Assembly: GCF_954871325.1 (NCBI RefSeq)
Contig: NC_088776.1
Location: 50,548,569-50,612,568, forward strand
DNA length: 64,000 nt
Source of the DNA: Gordionus sp. m RMFG-2023
Lineage: Eukaryota; Nematomorpha; Gordioida; Chordodea; Parachordodidae
Reading direction: 5' to 3'
This document shows, piece by piece, positions 24,357 to 36,400 of this stretch. The notes under the pieces were generated by a model. That model saw only the letters and a list, made by a program, of their open reading frames with translations. It ran no database searches and was not told the origin of the DNA. Every line of letters starts with the position of its first letter. Within the stretch, counting starts at the first letter, position 1. A program made the position numbers and the translations under genes.

Positions 24357-25137
24357 TGGTAACTAACGGTATCTCGGGGAAATTTTTTATCTTTTTTTAT
24401 AAATTTATTTTTAATTTATTTTTATTTATTGTTGTTATTTTTAATTATAGCTTTTTTAAAAGACCATAATTATAATATTATAATGGAATATCTTATTTTT
24501 ACCGATAAAATTTTTAAATGATATAAATATGTAAAAAACTATTTTTGTTTTTCCTTAAAATTATATATATCTATATTATCATTGTTTATTGAAATAAATT
24601 GGTTAATTATCTAGAATTTGATTGAAAATTTTAAGAAAAAAAATTATATATATAACTATATTATCAGTGTTTATTCAAATAAATTGGTTATTTATCTAGA
24701 ATTTGATTGAATGATTATATTTTTATCTTAAATATTTAGTATTTGATTCAAAATTTTAAATTAAATTGAAAATTTTTAGAATGAATCTTAAATAATTGAA
24801 AATTTCAAGAAAAAATCTTAATTCTCTAGTATATTATGATTATATAGTTTTAGAAAATTTAAATTTTAAGAAAAAAATCTTAAATATCTAGTATTTGGAA
24901 ATTTTTTAATGAATCTTAAATAATTGAAAATTTTAAGAATAAATCTTAAATAGAATCTTAAATAATTGAAAATTTCAAGAAAAAATCTTAATTCTCTAGT
25001 ATATTATGAATATCGTTTTATCTATTTTTTTATTTATTAAAAAATAAATAAAAATAATTAATAAAAAAAATATTTTAAAAAAAACAATAAAAAAAATAAT
25101 AATATCGAAAATTTCCCCGAGATACCATTAGTTACCA
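24357..25137. mobile_element. TIR element inserted in hAT copy B
   Basis: The termini form a 30-bp inverted repeat with one mismatch, beginning TGGTAACTAACGGTATCTCG. TAAAAA flanks both sides (24,351-24,356 and 25,138-25,143), and copy A shows the uninterrupted site, so this is a true insertion of 781 bp. The interior is AT-rich with tandem units around TTAAATAATTGAAAATTT. No ORF. The superfamily is not determined; the 6-bp duplication is only suggestive because the site is A-rich. Confidence 0.8.
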
Positions 25138-25598
25138 TAAAAATAAATTGAATAATTATTATAAGTCAATATTTTTTATGATCTCCAAATCCTAACCCTT
25201 TTTTCAAAATTATTCCAGAATATGAGAAAGAATGATGTTAGGGAACGCGTTCAATCAAACTTAGAATATTATGACAATTTCTAAATTAAATTTAATATTG
25301 TGTAGGTCGCCTAAGCAACCCTATTCAAAAATCATGTTTTAGTTTTTTAGATTTAGTTTTTTTAATTTACTTCAAATTATTATTTTATATTAAATATAAC
25401 AAGATATTTTGCTTATATTTAAAGTCGTAACGAAGTAATTATACAATTATGAATAAACATTCCTTCTTATTGGTTATAAAAAAATGCAAATATTATATAT
25501 TTTTTATTATCTATCCAATTTTATATTTAAAATATTAAAATCTTTATATTATTATTAATTATTAACAATTGATAAAATATTATATAATATATATGTAT

Positions 25599-25612
25599 CC
25601 ACTAGATGGCGC
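25599..25612 (+). promoter_or_regulatory. CTCF-like core motif in hAT copy B
   Basis: CCACTAGATGGCGC, identical to the site in copy A and in the same position relative to the hAT N-terminal segment. Binding is an inference. Confidence 0.4.
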
Positions 25613-26880
25613 ATTATGTAATAATTAATTTTTATTCTATTTTTTTAACATTTTAGAAATTTAAGCAAAAATATTATTTTTTTTTCATTGTTTTTCAAAA
25701 AAAAAATGTTACTAGTTTAGTTTTAACTATATTTTTATGAATAAATTAAACTATAATCTATATTTTTAGTAGCATAGTGTCCAGCAGAGTTGATAAAGTA
25801 GAATGCTGCGCGTTCCAATTATTTCTTTTTTTTAGCGTTAAAGCTACTTATCTATTTAAAGATAATGATGTAACTATAAACATGAAAATTTAAATATCTT
25901 AATTAATTACAATTTTTATGATTTAATATTAATTTTGAAATTGAAATTTATATTTTCGATTTGTAATTTATTTTCAATTTGGATTATAAACCTAAATCAT
26001 CTGGTGTAAATGATTTGAAATGTCCGCAAGTGGATATCCCAATTGATATAAGTGAGCCAGACGATGATTATATTAATGAAATGGAAGCCCAGGAAGAAAA
26101 TGTTCTTGATAACAATAATAAAAATTTTACATTTCCAAAATTTGAAAAATATCAAATTACTTTGTTTAATGTAAAAAAAAATATATCCTCAAATAAATCT
26201 AGTAGATATAACATCAAAAAACACCTAAAGGTAATTGTCATTTTTAAATTCTAATAGTATTTATTTTATAAGAATGTTCATGCCAACAGTTTTAAAGAGA
26301 TTGAAAATTATCTTAATAATTTTAGTATAGGTGTTAGTGTTACTACATCCAAAAAGGCCAATTCAGTTCAAACTAAATTGATAAATAATATTGCACATAT
26401 CAATATTTCTCAGAAACTGTTTGATAAAGTCATTGTCCATTTTATAATTGATATAGTTCAGCGAATGTCCTTGGTTGATAATCCATCATTTGCCAATGAT
26501 TAAAACTCTATCCCCTGGTATGACAATTTTATGTCGCCAGACACAGATGATTATAATAGGATAATTTCATGTTAATAGATGCTTTAATAGCAGAGTTGTC
26601 AGAGATATCCTATATATCTACCACGGCAGAGAGTTGTAAAACTTAATATTTATAAATTGATCTGATATTAATGTTTTTAGAGCTTATTTGGGAATCACAG
26701 GCCATTGGCTAGACTCTAAGACTTTAAAAAGAAGATCTGTGGCATTAACCTTTAAAGGATAATAGGATGCCAGACATACTATGTATTTGCAAATAAAAAT
26801 TTTGACATCCACACTTTCTGATCTTTGCTCTAATTTGGGGATGATAGTATAGAAATGATTTTATTATTAAACTGCAACAA

Positions 26881-28017
26881 AATAAATAAAATATGAATAT
26901 CACCATAAATAATTATTTTTATTACATAAATCATAGTCTTATAAAAAAAATTTAAATCAAAACTAACTCTACTTAAATATTTATAAATGTTAATATTTAT
27001 GTATTATATACAATACCATTCATTATAAGCAAAAAATAAAACAAATTTATTACTAAATTTTTTTTATGAAAAGTAGCCAAAGCTACTTTTAAAAAATAGT
27101 ATCTAATAGCGCGCTAATTTTTTTTGATGCGCCCACTTTTTTGACAAATAGCGATACCGGGCTACTTTTAAAAGTAGGGTTTAACAACTCTGGTGTCTGG
27201 TTCATAGTGTTTTTTTTATTATTTATATTTCTAATACTAATTAGAAGAGAAAAAAAATCTTTATGCCTCTGTCAAAGGACAATGTCACTAAAAAAAGTTA
27301 TAATACTTAAAATAATTTTAAATAAATAGGCATTATTTTTAAATTTTACGTTTGTTAAAGTTAATGATAGAAATAGTATTTCCCCGCAAATTTGAAGCTT
27401 TTTTATTATCAAATATTATAAATTATTTTATTATGTATCTGGAAGCAAATTGAAAAATATTTTATACAATTTTTTATGATTTTAATAAAAATTCAAGACC
27501 AAATATAAAATCACATTTTTTTAAAGATAAAATTCCACCAATATATTTTTATTGTATAATTCTACTAGAGACATGTAGAGGTACCATTTCACAGCCCGAC
27601 ACGGATTTTTAAAGAAAAATATCGGCTAACCCGGATTTTTTTAAAATATACATTTTATAGCAAATAATAGCGATTTAAAATATTTGGTTAAAAAATATTC
27701 GACCGGTCCTGATGTATTTAAAAATTAAAATAGGCCGGGTTTGCCGGTCTTTGAAAATAAATATAATATTTAATTTTTTGATGAAAATAAAAGAGAAACA
27801 TAATTTTGATAGTAATTTTCTTAAAGAAATCTCCACTCACTTTTAAAAAAAATAAATTAAAAATTGTGATGTTAAATATTGATTAGAATATCCTTTTCAA
27901 GGAATTTTTACATGAAGAAATTGATATCCATAAAATAATAACTACACCAACTTATCAAAATTTTAAACAAAACTTTTGATTCTAATGGTTTCGACTTCTG
28001 CACATCAGGAATGGGGA
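26881..28017. other. no gene; fragments of two MITEs
   Basis: About 27,070-27,193 ends TTTAACAACTCTG, the right terminus of the CAGAGTTGTTAAA type, with iterated CTACTTTTAAAAGTAG words. About 27,572-27,755 is a degraded GGCCCGG-word MITE with TAGAGGTACCATTT at its left end. Nothing else recognisable. Confidence 0.5.
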
Positions 28018-28226
28018 TCAGTTTTGTTAAAAAGCCCGATTCGGGTCGATTTTAAAAAACCCGATTAAGGTTATAATCAAAATAACATTATGTAAGCCTG
28101 GAGATTTTGCAGAAATGTTTGGACATCTATTTGCCAAATCTCGATACTTATATAATATTATTTTAGCTAAAATTTAGATCGAGTCATAATAATAAATTGA
28201 CCCAAATCAGGCTTTTAACACACACT
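28018..28226. mobile_element. MITE, perfect 8-bp duplication AATGGGGA
   Basis: This 209-bp element begins TCAGTTTTGTTAAAAAGCC and ends GGCTTTTAACACACACT. AATGGGGA flanks both sides (28,010-28,017 and 28,227-28,234). Subterminal words CCCGATTCGGG and AACCCGATT sit at the left. Confidence 0.8.
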
Positions 28227-28801
28227 AATGGGGATATTTATAAGGAATAAAAAAATATTATAGTAGAAACAAGTTAATTAAAATTGGTTATACATTTTAT
28301 CATTAATTGAAAAATTTTAAAGTCTAAGAATAGCTTGTATAATTTAGAGTAGCTAACATTTAATTTAAAAAAACTTGAATTAATCTCATTTAAAAATTAT
28401 AGTTTGGCGAAATAAAGATAAATCAATTTACTAGTAAATTTAAAGCTTACTTCTAAGGAGCGTTTACTAGAACCGGAAGAAATAAGTGTCATTTGCTTTC
28501 AAATTTGTAAGGAGGTAGTGGGTAGACATCTTAAGGGGATGGGCTAGGGGTAGGATAAATTTATTTGGGGGTTATCTACTAAATTTTTAGATAAAATAGA
28601 GAAAAATATATAACTGTAAAAAATTATTTAGACCTATTAGAATACAATTATACTGCAAAATATCGACCAAATCTATATATTGTATACAACCCATAGTCAT
28701 TAAACGATTAAAACTTATTTCTGGATTATTTTCTGCTATCTTTTTAAATGTAATTTAATAGGGTTAAATATCCTATCAGTAAACTCATATTCGTGTCAAA
28801 C

Positions 28802-29367
28802 CAGGGCTTCAAACCGATATATATAGAGGTTTGGTTCGGTTTTTAGTTTAAAATTTTAAGGTTTTGTTCCATTTCGGTTTTTTAAAGTAATTCTTATCGG
28901 TTCGGTTTGAATTTGTGACGGTTCATTTCTGTTCTGTCATGTTTTTATGAATTTGATTTTTTAAAATAATCAATCTTAAACAATATATATAAATCTTAAA
29001 AAATCTTTTTAATTTAACCGTGATGATTATTTTTTTTATAATTAACTAGTAATTTAACTAATTTCTATCAAATGGAATTTATAAAGTAAAAACAATAAAT
29101 TTGCTAAATATATGAAGATAATGGCTATTTAATTGTTTAAAAATTTTATTTGAAAAGATATAACGAATTTAAATTGTCCCTAAGGAAAATTAAAATTAGA
29201 ATTTAAGTTATTAAATTAAAATTAATTATTTTTAAAAACCTTTATGAACCGGTTTAAATCTGTTTAAAAAATATTTATACTTAGGTTCGCTCTTTATATA
29301 TTTTCTCTTTAACGTATCAGAAAATTATAACAGTTCGTTCCGATTTAACTGTTCGGTTCGAAACCTG
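28802..29367. mobile_element. MITE with CGGTTCGG words, perfect 8-bp duplication
   Basis: This 566-bp element begins CAGGGCTTCAAACCG and ends CGGTTCGAAACCTG. TGTCAAAC flanks both sides (28,794-28,801 and 29,368-29,375). Iterated GGTTCGGTTT words lie inside both ends, and the centre is AT-rich without an ORF. Confidence 0.85.
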
Positions 29368-29375
29368 TGTCAAAC

Positions 29376-30605
29376 AATATACTATAACAATAAATTCTAT
29401 GTAAATGAGGGAGTTTTTTTTATATTTAATTCATGTTCTAATGAATAAAATATATAAAAGATATCCGAAAATGATATATAGTGGTCGAAAAAAAAAATTA
29501 ATATAATTTAAATTAAAAATAGATAAAGGGAGTATACCTTAATAAAAAACGTGGGATTAAGAATTTGGGAATATATTCCACCGAAGTGGCAAAATATTTT
29601 AGTAAGGTAGGTTTAGGTTTTTAACGGAAGTATGCTTCTGGTGAATATCTTGTCATGTTGACGATGCTCTGGGTAAAATAGAAAAAAAAATAGTATAATT
29701 AATTTACGTGTTAAGTGTCACTTTTATTTTGCTCATTATTATTTTATATATATATATATACATATAGATAATTTCACAAAAGATTTATTTGATTTTACAA
29801 TCAAGTTTAAAATATCTCACCACTGCCACAATAATAAGTATATGGAAGGTGTTGAATATAAAAATTTTTATATTTGAAAATTTAGTTTTATATATTTTGT
29901 ATTTGCTATTCAAATTGGAATTGTTAAAAGCTAAAAGGTTTTAAGTTGTATCATCGTTGATTTCAATATTGACCATATAAGCATCATTTTTGTTAACATT
30001 GACTCCCCCCCCCCCGTATTATTTATACTTAAAATCACTAACTGTAGTTGTTATTGTATCTGTAATTGTTGTAATTAAATCTTTTGTTGTAATTATGTCT
30101 AAGATATAATCTTATATCATTATTTTTATAGTAAGGTCAACATGTATTTTCTCATCTATACCTGTTGTCATAACTCTCGTAGATATTATACCTTGAGCGA
30201 GATAATTATTTTCATTGTTCTATTTTTACGATATGGATGTGCTTACCATTGTTGTAGTCCTCATAACTTGATTCCTCTTGCACCATTTGTATGTGATACT
30301 GTTTGTTGGTGATTTGCCTCTGTTCAGGAATTTTTTTATTGTTTCTGGCTCCCTCCATATACTTTACGATGGAACGTGCTTCATATTAATTGATGGTTTT
30401 TGATACGTTCAATTCAATGTTCGCTGTGTTTAACACTTTCCCTAAATCTATAATTTCATTCTATATTTTATTTCTTTTGAAAAACTCAGTGCCTTTATTT
30501 TTCGCTCTACAGTATCCATCGAAATTACATTTCCTATTTAGTTGACAAATACGAGATGTCCAATCTAAGGTTGTCTTGTTTCTAAATTGCCTTATTAAAC
30601 TCATG
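29376..30605 (-). other. AT-rich stretch, then unrecognised coding-like minus-strand remnant
   Basis: Nothing is seen at 29.4-30.0 kb apart from a C10 tract near 30,003. Around 30,600-30,480 the minus strand reads MSLIRQFRNKTTLDWTSRIC, then QLNRKCNFDGYCRAKNKG, with a CX5C-like spacing. Nearby codon-like texture continues to about 30,150. It resembles decayed transposon coding sequence interrupted by the repeat at 30.6-31.3 kb. I cannot assign it. Confidence 0.3.
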
Positions 30606-31310
30606 TAAACTTAAGCCGACTCCAGACATGAACACCAGTCTTCAACTTAAGTCGTAAACTTGAGTCATAAACTTAATCGACTAGAGTACGAATATTTCAA
30701 ATTAGTATTATTGTAGAATTATTTAACAAACAACATTTGGTCGACTAGATGACGAGGTTGTTATGAACTAAAGTCGACTAGAGGTTGAGTATTTCAAATT
30801 AGTTATTATAAATTAACAAAACATTTGTTCTGTTTTTTTTATTTTTAACTTTTAAGTTGAGTTGACTAGAGGACGAGTATCAAATTAGTATTATTGTAGA
30901 ATTATTTAACAAAAAACATTTGGTCGACGGATGAGTAGTTGTGTTAAATTCGAGTTAAAAATATTTAAAAAAAGCAAATATGTTATTAATTAATGATAAC
31001 TAATTTGAAATACTTGTCCTATATTAGACTCAAATATATAATTCGTATTCACGACTCAAGTTGGAAGTCTAAAGTAAAAAATATTTGTTTTGTTAATCAA
31101 TTAATATTAACTAATTTAAAATACTCACCCACTAGTCAACTCAAGTTCACGACTCAAGTTTACGACTCGAGTCTTGAGTTTACGTCTCGAGTTAGAGTTT
31201 AAAAACTGAATTCATAACTCAAGTCAGTTTTAGATTTATTTTTTTCAATAAAATCAGCTCATTTTTGACTAAGTGGACATGACTCAGTTGATTAACAACA
31301 CTAGTCTATT
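30606..31310. repeat. foldback/direct repeat with CTCGAGT/AGTCGAC words
   Basis: Iterated words such as GACTCAAGT, AGTCGACTAGAG and ACTCGAGTC fill both sides. A ~70-bp unit beginning CGACTAGAG and running through CAAATTAGTATTATTG repeats directly at about 30,680 and 30,858. Its complement CTAATTTAAAATACTC appears at about 31,110. The right end, AACAACACTAG, resembles the GTTGTTAA-type termini. The left end is not defined. Confidence 0.6.
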
Positions 31311-31604
31311 ATATGCCATTTGCGAACTCCATCGTAGAAGTGTTATTTCCCATGCATCATTTTACAAAATATCGTTATGTTGTTCTGGTCTTGAAAATAG
31401 ACAATGTATTCTATCTTTGATTGAACATGTGTAATATTGAGCTGTTCTAAAAATTTCGATAACAAATATTTGATGGAAAAAAAATTACTACTAAATAATT
31501 CATTTTATGTCCAAAATTTTGATTTTAAATAAAAATAATAATGAGCAAAATTGAATAAGATTATGATAAAATTTTACAAAAAAGTTAAAATAAAATAAAT
31601 AAAA

Positions 31605-33245
31605 CAGGCGCGGAACTAATGGTGGGGGGGGGGAATTCCCCCGCCACCCCCATCGTAAATTTGAATATTTAAATAAATATCATTTTAAGCTAATAAAAAT
31701 TTTACCCCCCCCCACTTCCTTTCCAATCAAAATTTTACAAATATTTAAATATCAATTTTCCAACATAAAACTTATTATTTATAAATAAATTTTATTAAAA
31801 TTTTTCCTTGTGTGTACATTAACATTATTAAAAATATTAATAAAATGGAAAAATTTTAGTCAAAGTGATTGAAATCAAACGGTAATTTATTTTATTAGTA
31901 TATATAATTATTTTATTAAATTCAAAATTATTTGTGAGTTAGAATTAATAAGTATTTTTAATAATATTTTAATTATTAATAAATATCTATAATTTTTTAA
32001 AATATTTTTCATTTTTAGTTCCATTTTGTAGAACAGAAGAAATTACAAAAGTTAAATAAGGCTGAGGATAAAAAAAAGTAATGTGTCATCAAAAATGATA
32101 TCATTATTGAATTCAATTGATCAATCAGAGTTTATCATTGCTACTAGTTGGATCTGGATCAATAAATTATTTTCCTATAGCTCATTACTATGTAGAAATT
32201 TACAAAAACCAAATTTAGATTTCAGGTTATTGATTTGGAATATATATGAACAGGTGGATACAATAAGAATGAATGTAGATGAATATTTTCATAATATTTA
32301 TCTAAACGTTGAATTGAAGGCTAAATTTTATGATAAAACATTAAACCTCGTCTAGCACCTAGGCAATTATTGAGATGTAAAATAAATATTGGCTCAACTG
32401 AAAAATTTTATAAAATATCCATTATCATCCCATTCTTAGACACCTCTTTATCCCAAATAAAAGTACGGTTTTTAGATAAAAAAAACAAGTCTTTAGCAAT
32501 CTTCAAGTTTTATTACCCAAAGATTCTTCTTCGTTTTCTAATGCCACTATTGGTAAAATTAAATAATTAACAAAATTTTATTCCTATGATATTGACACTG
32601 AAATAAATTTAATCAGTGAATTCGAATTGTGGTATAAATATTTACTACGTTTAGCTTTTTAACCTGAGAATGCTATTGATGCGCTCAATCGGTGTAAAGA
32701 AACCTTGGCTCAATTTCCCAATATTTTGAAGTTGTTTGATATTCTTGCATGTTTGCCTATTACAACATGTACGAATGAAAGGATTTTTTACAATTTGAGA
32801 AGGTTGAAAAATATTTACGTAGTACTACTTCCGAATCTCGGCTAAGTGGGTTAGTTCTGTTAAATATCCACAGAGATTTAGTTCCAACTACAAACAAAAT
32901 TCTTGATGAATTAGCAACATTCCCACAAAAATTAAATATCACATTAGTATTTAAAAATTTTTTTGTATAATATTGTATGATAAGAAGTTAAAAAAACTTG
33001 TTTTTTAAATTATTTCCTTGTCAATATTTTATACACACTACTATTGGTATTTTCAATAAAAAAATTATATTTTACTTATATTGTATGAGAATTTAAGCTT
33101 AGGCTAGTTTTTAAAGCAAATTTTATAGAAAAAAATGACATTAAACTTTACTTCAACTTTATATTTAAAAAACTTTATTAAATATAATATACCTAACTTA
33201 AAAATATCCCCCTCCCCCCATAAGAAAATCCTGGATACGCCACTG
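31605..33245 (+). mobile_element. ZMYM1-type hAT element with perfect 8-bp duplication
   Basis: This 1,641-bp element begins CAGGCGCGGAACTAATGG and ends AGGATACGCC-type sequence (CTGGATACGCCACTG). AAATAAAA flanks both sides (31,597-31,604 and 33,246-33,253). Transposase remnants on the + strand include SEFIIATSWIW, WNIYEQVDTIRMNVDEYF at 32,083-32,355, and a C-terminal hAT block at about 32,700-32,940 (LACLPITTCTNERIFYNLRR, then ESRLSGLVLLNIHRDL). In the family this block reads CERSF, with the catalytic Glu preserved here as NERIF. Stops separate the parts, so it is defective. It ends 238 bp upstream of the Rpn1 ATG. Confidence 0.88.
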
Positions 33246-33253
33246 AAATAAAA

Positions 33254-33483
33254 TATAAGTTTAATAGCTAAGGTTATACAAAAATAATTTTAAGTTAAAT
33301 AAAATGCTTTTTAGTTTTCAACAATATCAAAATGCTTTTTAATTTTCAACAATTTCAACTTAAATAGCAAATCCAAAATATAAAAAGTTTTATATTCAAC
33401 ATTATGAGTATGACAGTGACAAGATTTCAATCTTGTAATTTTAGCGTTAATTTAGTTTTCAATTTATATTAAAAAAAAATAAG
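33254..33483 (+). promoter_or_regulatory. short Rpn1 upstream region
   Basis: Only about 230 bp separate the hAT target duplication from the Rpn1 start codon, so promoter and 5'UTR must lie here or inside the transposon. It contains a perfect 7-bp hairpin (ACAAGAT-TTCA-ATCTTGT, about 33,419-33,436) and an AT-rich leader ending AAATAAG before ATG. No TATA box stands out from the background. Confidence 0.4.
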
Positions 33484-36400
33484 ATGCCACCAATTCCTAA
33501 AACTGTTGAAAAGACTGGGAAAAAAGAGAAGAAGGACGCAATAATTACTCAAAATGAGATGGTATTTCATATTAATATATTTGTGACTTATATTCTTTTA
33601 TAGAGCGAGGAAGATAAATTAATAAAAGAAGAAATTGAACTTCTTATAGAACGATTAAATGTACATAATAATTTTATTGTAATTACCTAATTTTTTATTA
33701 GGAGACGGATGAAAAGTTATATAAACCAGCATTAGAACTTTTAAGAACAATGATTAGAACATCTACAACATCAATGACATCTGTACCTAAGCCTCTAAAA
33801 TTTTTAAGACCTTTTTTTGGTCAACTTAAAACCATATATGAAAAGATTCAAGATAAACATACTAAAGTGCTGTTTATTTATTAAATTATTTTTAATTTTT
33901 TATATAGAAATTTTGCTCAGATATAATATCTGTATTGTCCATGACTTTTGCAACTGAGAATCAGGATTGCCTTAATTATAGATTATCAGGATCAGAAGAA
34001 GAAATTGGATCATGGGGGCATGAATATGTCAAGTATATATACTTTTTAATGATTAATTATATATTATTTTTTTAAGGCATTTGTCTGCAGAGCTCAGAAA
34101 TGTTTGGGTGGATGTCATGGAAACTGAGAATGCAGAAAATGATGAAATGAAAATTAAATTAAAAATTTTAGTTAAAGATATCTTAAGTTTTAGCATGAAG
34201 CATAATTGTGAAACAGAAGCATGTGACTTACTTATGGACATTGAATGTTTGGATATGCTTAAGGATTATGTTGACAATGAAAATTATCAAAGAGTAGCTT
34301 TATATTTGATTAGGTTATTACTATATTAAATATTTATAACATTATCTTAACAGTTGTATTAATTATGTGCCTGAACCTGACAACACAAATTTATTGAAAA
34401 CAGCAATGGAAATTTATAAAATATTTGATAAACCTGTGGAAGCAATGACATTGGCCATACAGATGAACAATCCTGACATTATCAAAAAACAATTTGATAG
34501 CTGTGAAGACATGTAATATTCTTTTCTTAGTATTCCTTAATTTGTTAATAACATGATATCTTAATTGGCATCCATGAATGATTTTTAATATCAGATCATT
34601 GGTTTGTATTGATATTAAAAGCTAGGTTTGCACTGATAACATTGGTATTGGAATACTGCTTATCATTATCAAAGTTGTTAAATATCAATACTAAACTCAG
34701 AGACCTTCATGGGCCTTAATTTTTTGACCAAGCCCAGCCCAGCAGTAAAATATTTTTTTAGCTCAAGCCTGACCCGGCCCATATTTAATGTTAAAAAATA
34801 CCAAGTTTGGCCCAAGCCCATAATAAATTTCACAAAAATTTCCCAAGCATATATACAAAAATTTAATTTTTTTTTTATTAATGAAAATAAACAATATTTA
34901 AATATATTTAGGCAATCATTTTGTTTACAATACTCAAATTTATTATTATTAGAAGAGAAAAGGGCAATATTTCATTAAATTAGCAACTGTTTTAAATAAT
35001 CTAAATTTAAATTTAATAATTTTAGGCCCAAGCCCAGCCCATGCCCATTAAAAAAATTTTTTAACCCAGGCCCAGACCTGCTAGAAAATAATATGGGCCT
35101 GTGGGCTGGATCGGCCCATGAAGGTCTCTGACTAAACCTGACATTTTTATGCTATCAAATGATATGGATGAACTTGAAAATTTAACCAGATATATTTTAT
35201 ATAAAGTATCTATATCCATATTCGTAATTTTATCTCATATGATGGTTTATTTTTTAATAAAGATGAAAATAAAATAATATTTAACGTAGAGCATGACTAA
35301 AATACTCGCCCATAAAAACTATGCACTCCCTATCAAAGGAGCTTAATTTAAATTATATTAATATAGAATTGTATTTAGCTTTATAAGATGAGTTGAAAAA
35401 TGTTTTTTTTTATTTAAAAAAAATGGTAACATAGTTAAATTTAAAAAAAATTATTTTTTTACATGACTAAACTACGCGCTCCTATGCACTATCAAAGAAG
35501 CTTAATTTATAAAAAATGAATGCGAATCATATATAGCTTATTAAAAGGAATCAAGAATGTTAGTATTTTATATTTTAAAACTTTTTATAACTTAGTGGGC
35601 TTTTGGTAAAACATTTTTTTTGACTAAACCACGTGCCCCTATCAAAGAGGCTTAATTCATAAAAAATTAAAGCATAATCATATTAAGCTCATTAAAATGA
35701 ATCAAAAAATGTTAATCTTAAGTTTATAAATTATTTATAACTTATTGAGATTTTGAAAAAACACTTAATTTCTTCTTTTTTTGACTATACTATGCTCCCC
35801 TTGACCTACACGCTCCCGGTGAATATTACATTATTTTTAAAAAATGAATACAGACATTTTCTGAATATTCTTGAAAAGTTAAACATGATTCTGTATTCAT
35901 TTTTTAAAAAATAATGTATATATACTGGTGGCGTGTAGTTACATAATATAATAAAAAAACAGTCATTGATGGCCATTATCCACAATAATAATATTAAACT
36001 CATCCTTTTCACTTTATAGTATCAAATCAGTATCAGGTCAATTTTAGTTCATATCAGGTTTATATCAGTTAAAAAAGAAAAAATGTACCAGTGCAACTTT
36101 ATTAAAAACACATTGCTTTAATATTGATAGATATTTCTCCAAAATCTTATATTTATTTATTAGTGCCATTAAGAAACAAATGGCTTTCATATTAGCCAGA
36201 CACAATATAAACTTTTTGGAACTGAATGAAACTGAATCAGAAGATGGTCAAAATAATTCTCACGTTCAAGAGATAACAGAAATTTTATCCAATTCACAGT
36301 TAAATACCCATTTTATGTCATTGGCCCGTGAACTGGATATCATGGAACCAAAGGTGCCAGAGGACATTTACAAATCACATCTAGATCCTATAAGTAATTT

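Larger units (their letters stand above)
22731..26880 (+). mobile_element. composite hAT repeat, copy B (with nested insertions)
   Basis: It has the same order as copy A: a hAT C-terminal segment at 22,735-22,885, with WQATKVSVERCFSTIKFI better preserved than in A (A reads a stop where B has GAA), then the leader and the N-terminal half from about 25,790. B continues further than A, with FRAYLGITGHWLDS and TLKRRSVALTFKG at 26,672-26,760. This is a hallmark block of ZBED/hAT transposases. Remnants run to about 26,880. Relative to A, B carries about 1.2 kb extra at 22,975-24,150 and a 781-bp TIR element at 24,357. Stops interrupt the frames. Confidence 0.7.

Noticed and set aside
34709-34978. 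89-codon + ORF in Rpn1 intron 6
   Set aside because: It lies wholly within the MITE with perfect 18-bp ends; no protein similarity.
35281-35812. CRISPR-like spacing of ~165-bp repeats
   Set aside because: The units are whole tandem repeats without unique spacers, in an animal gene intron.
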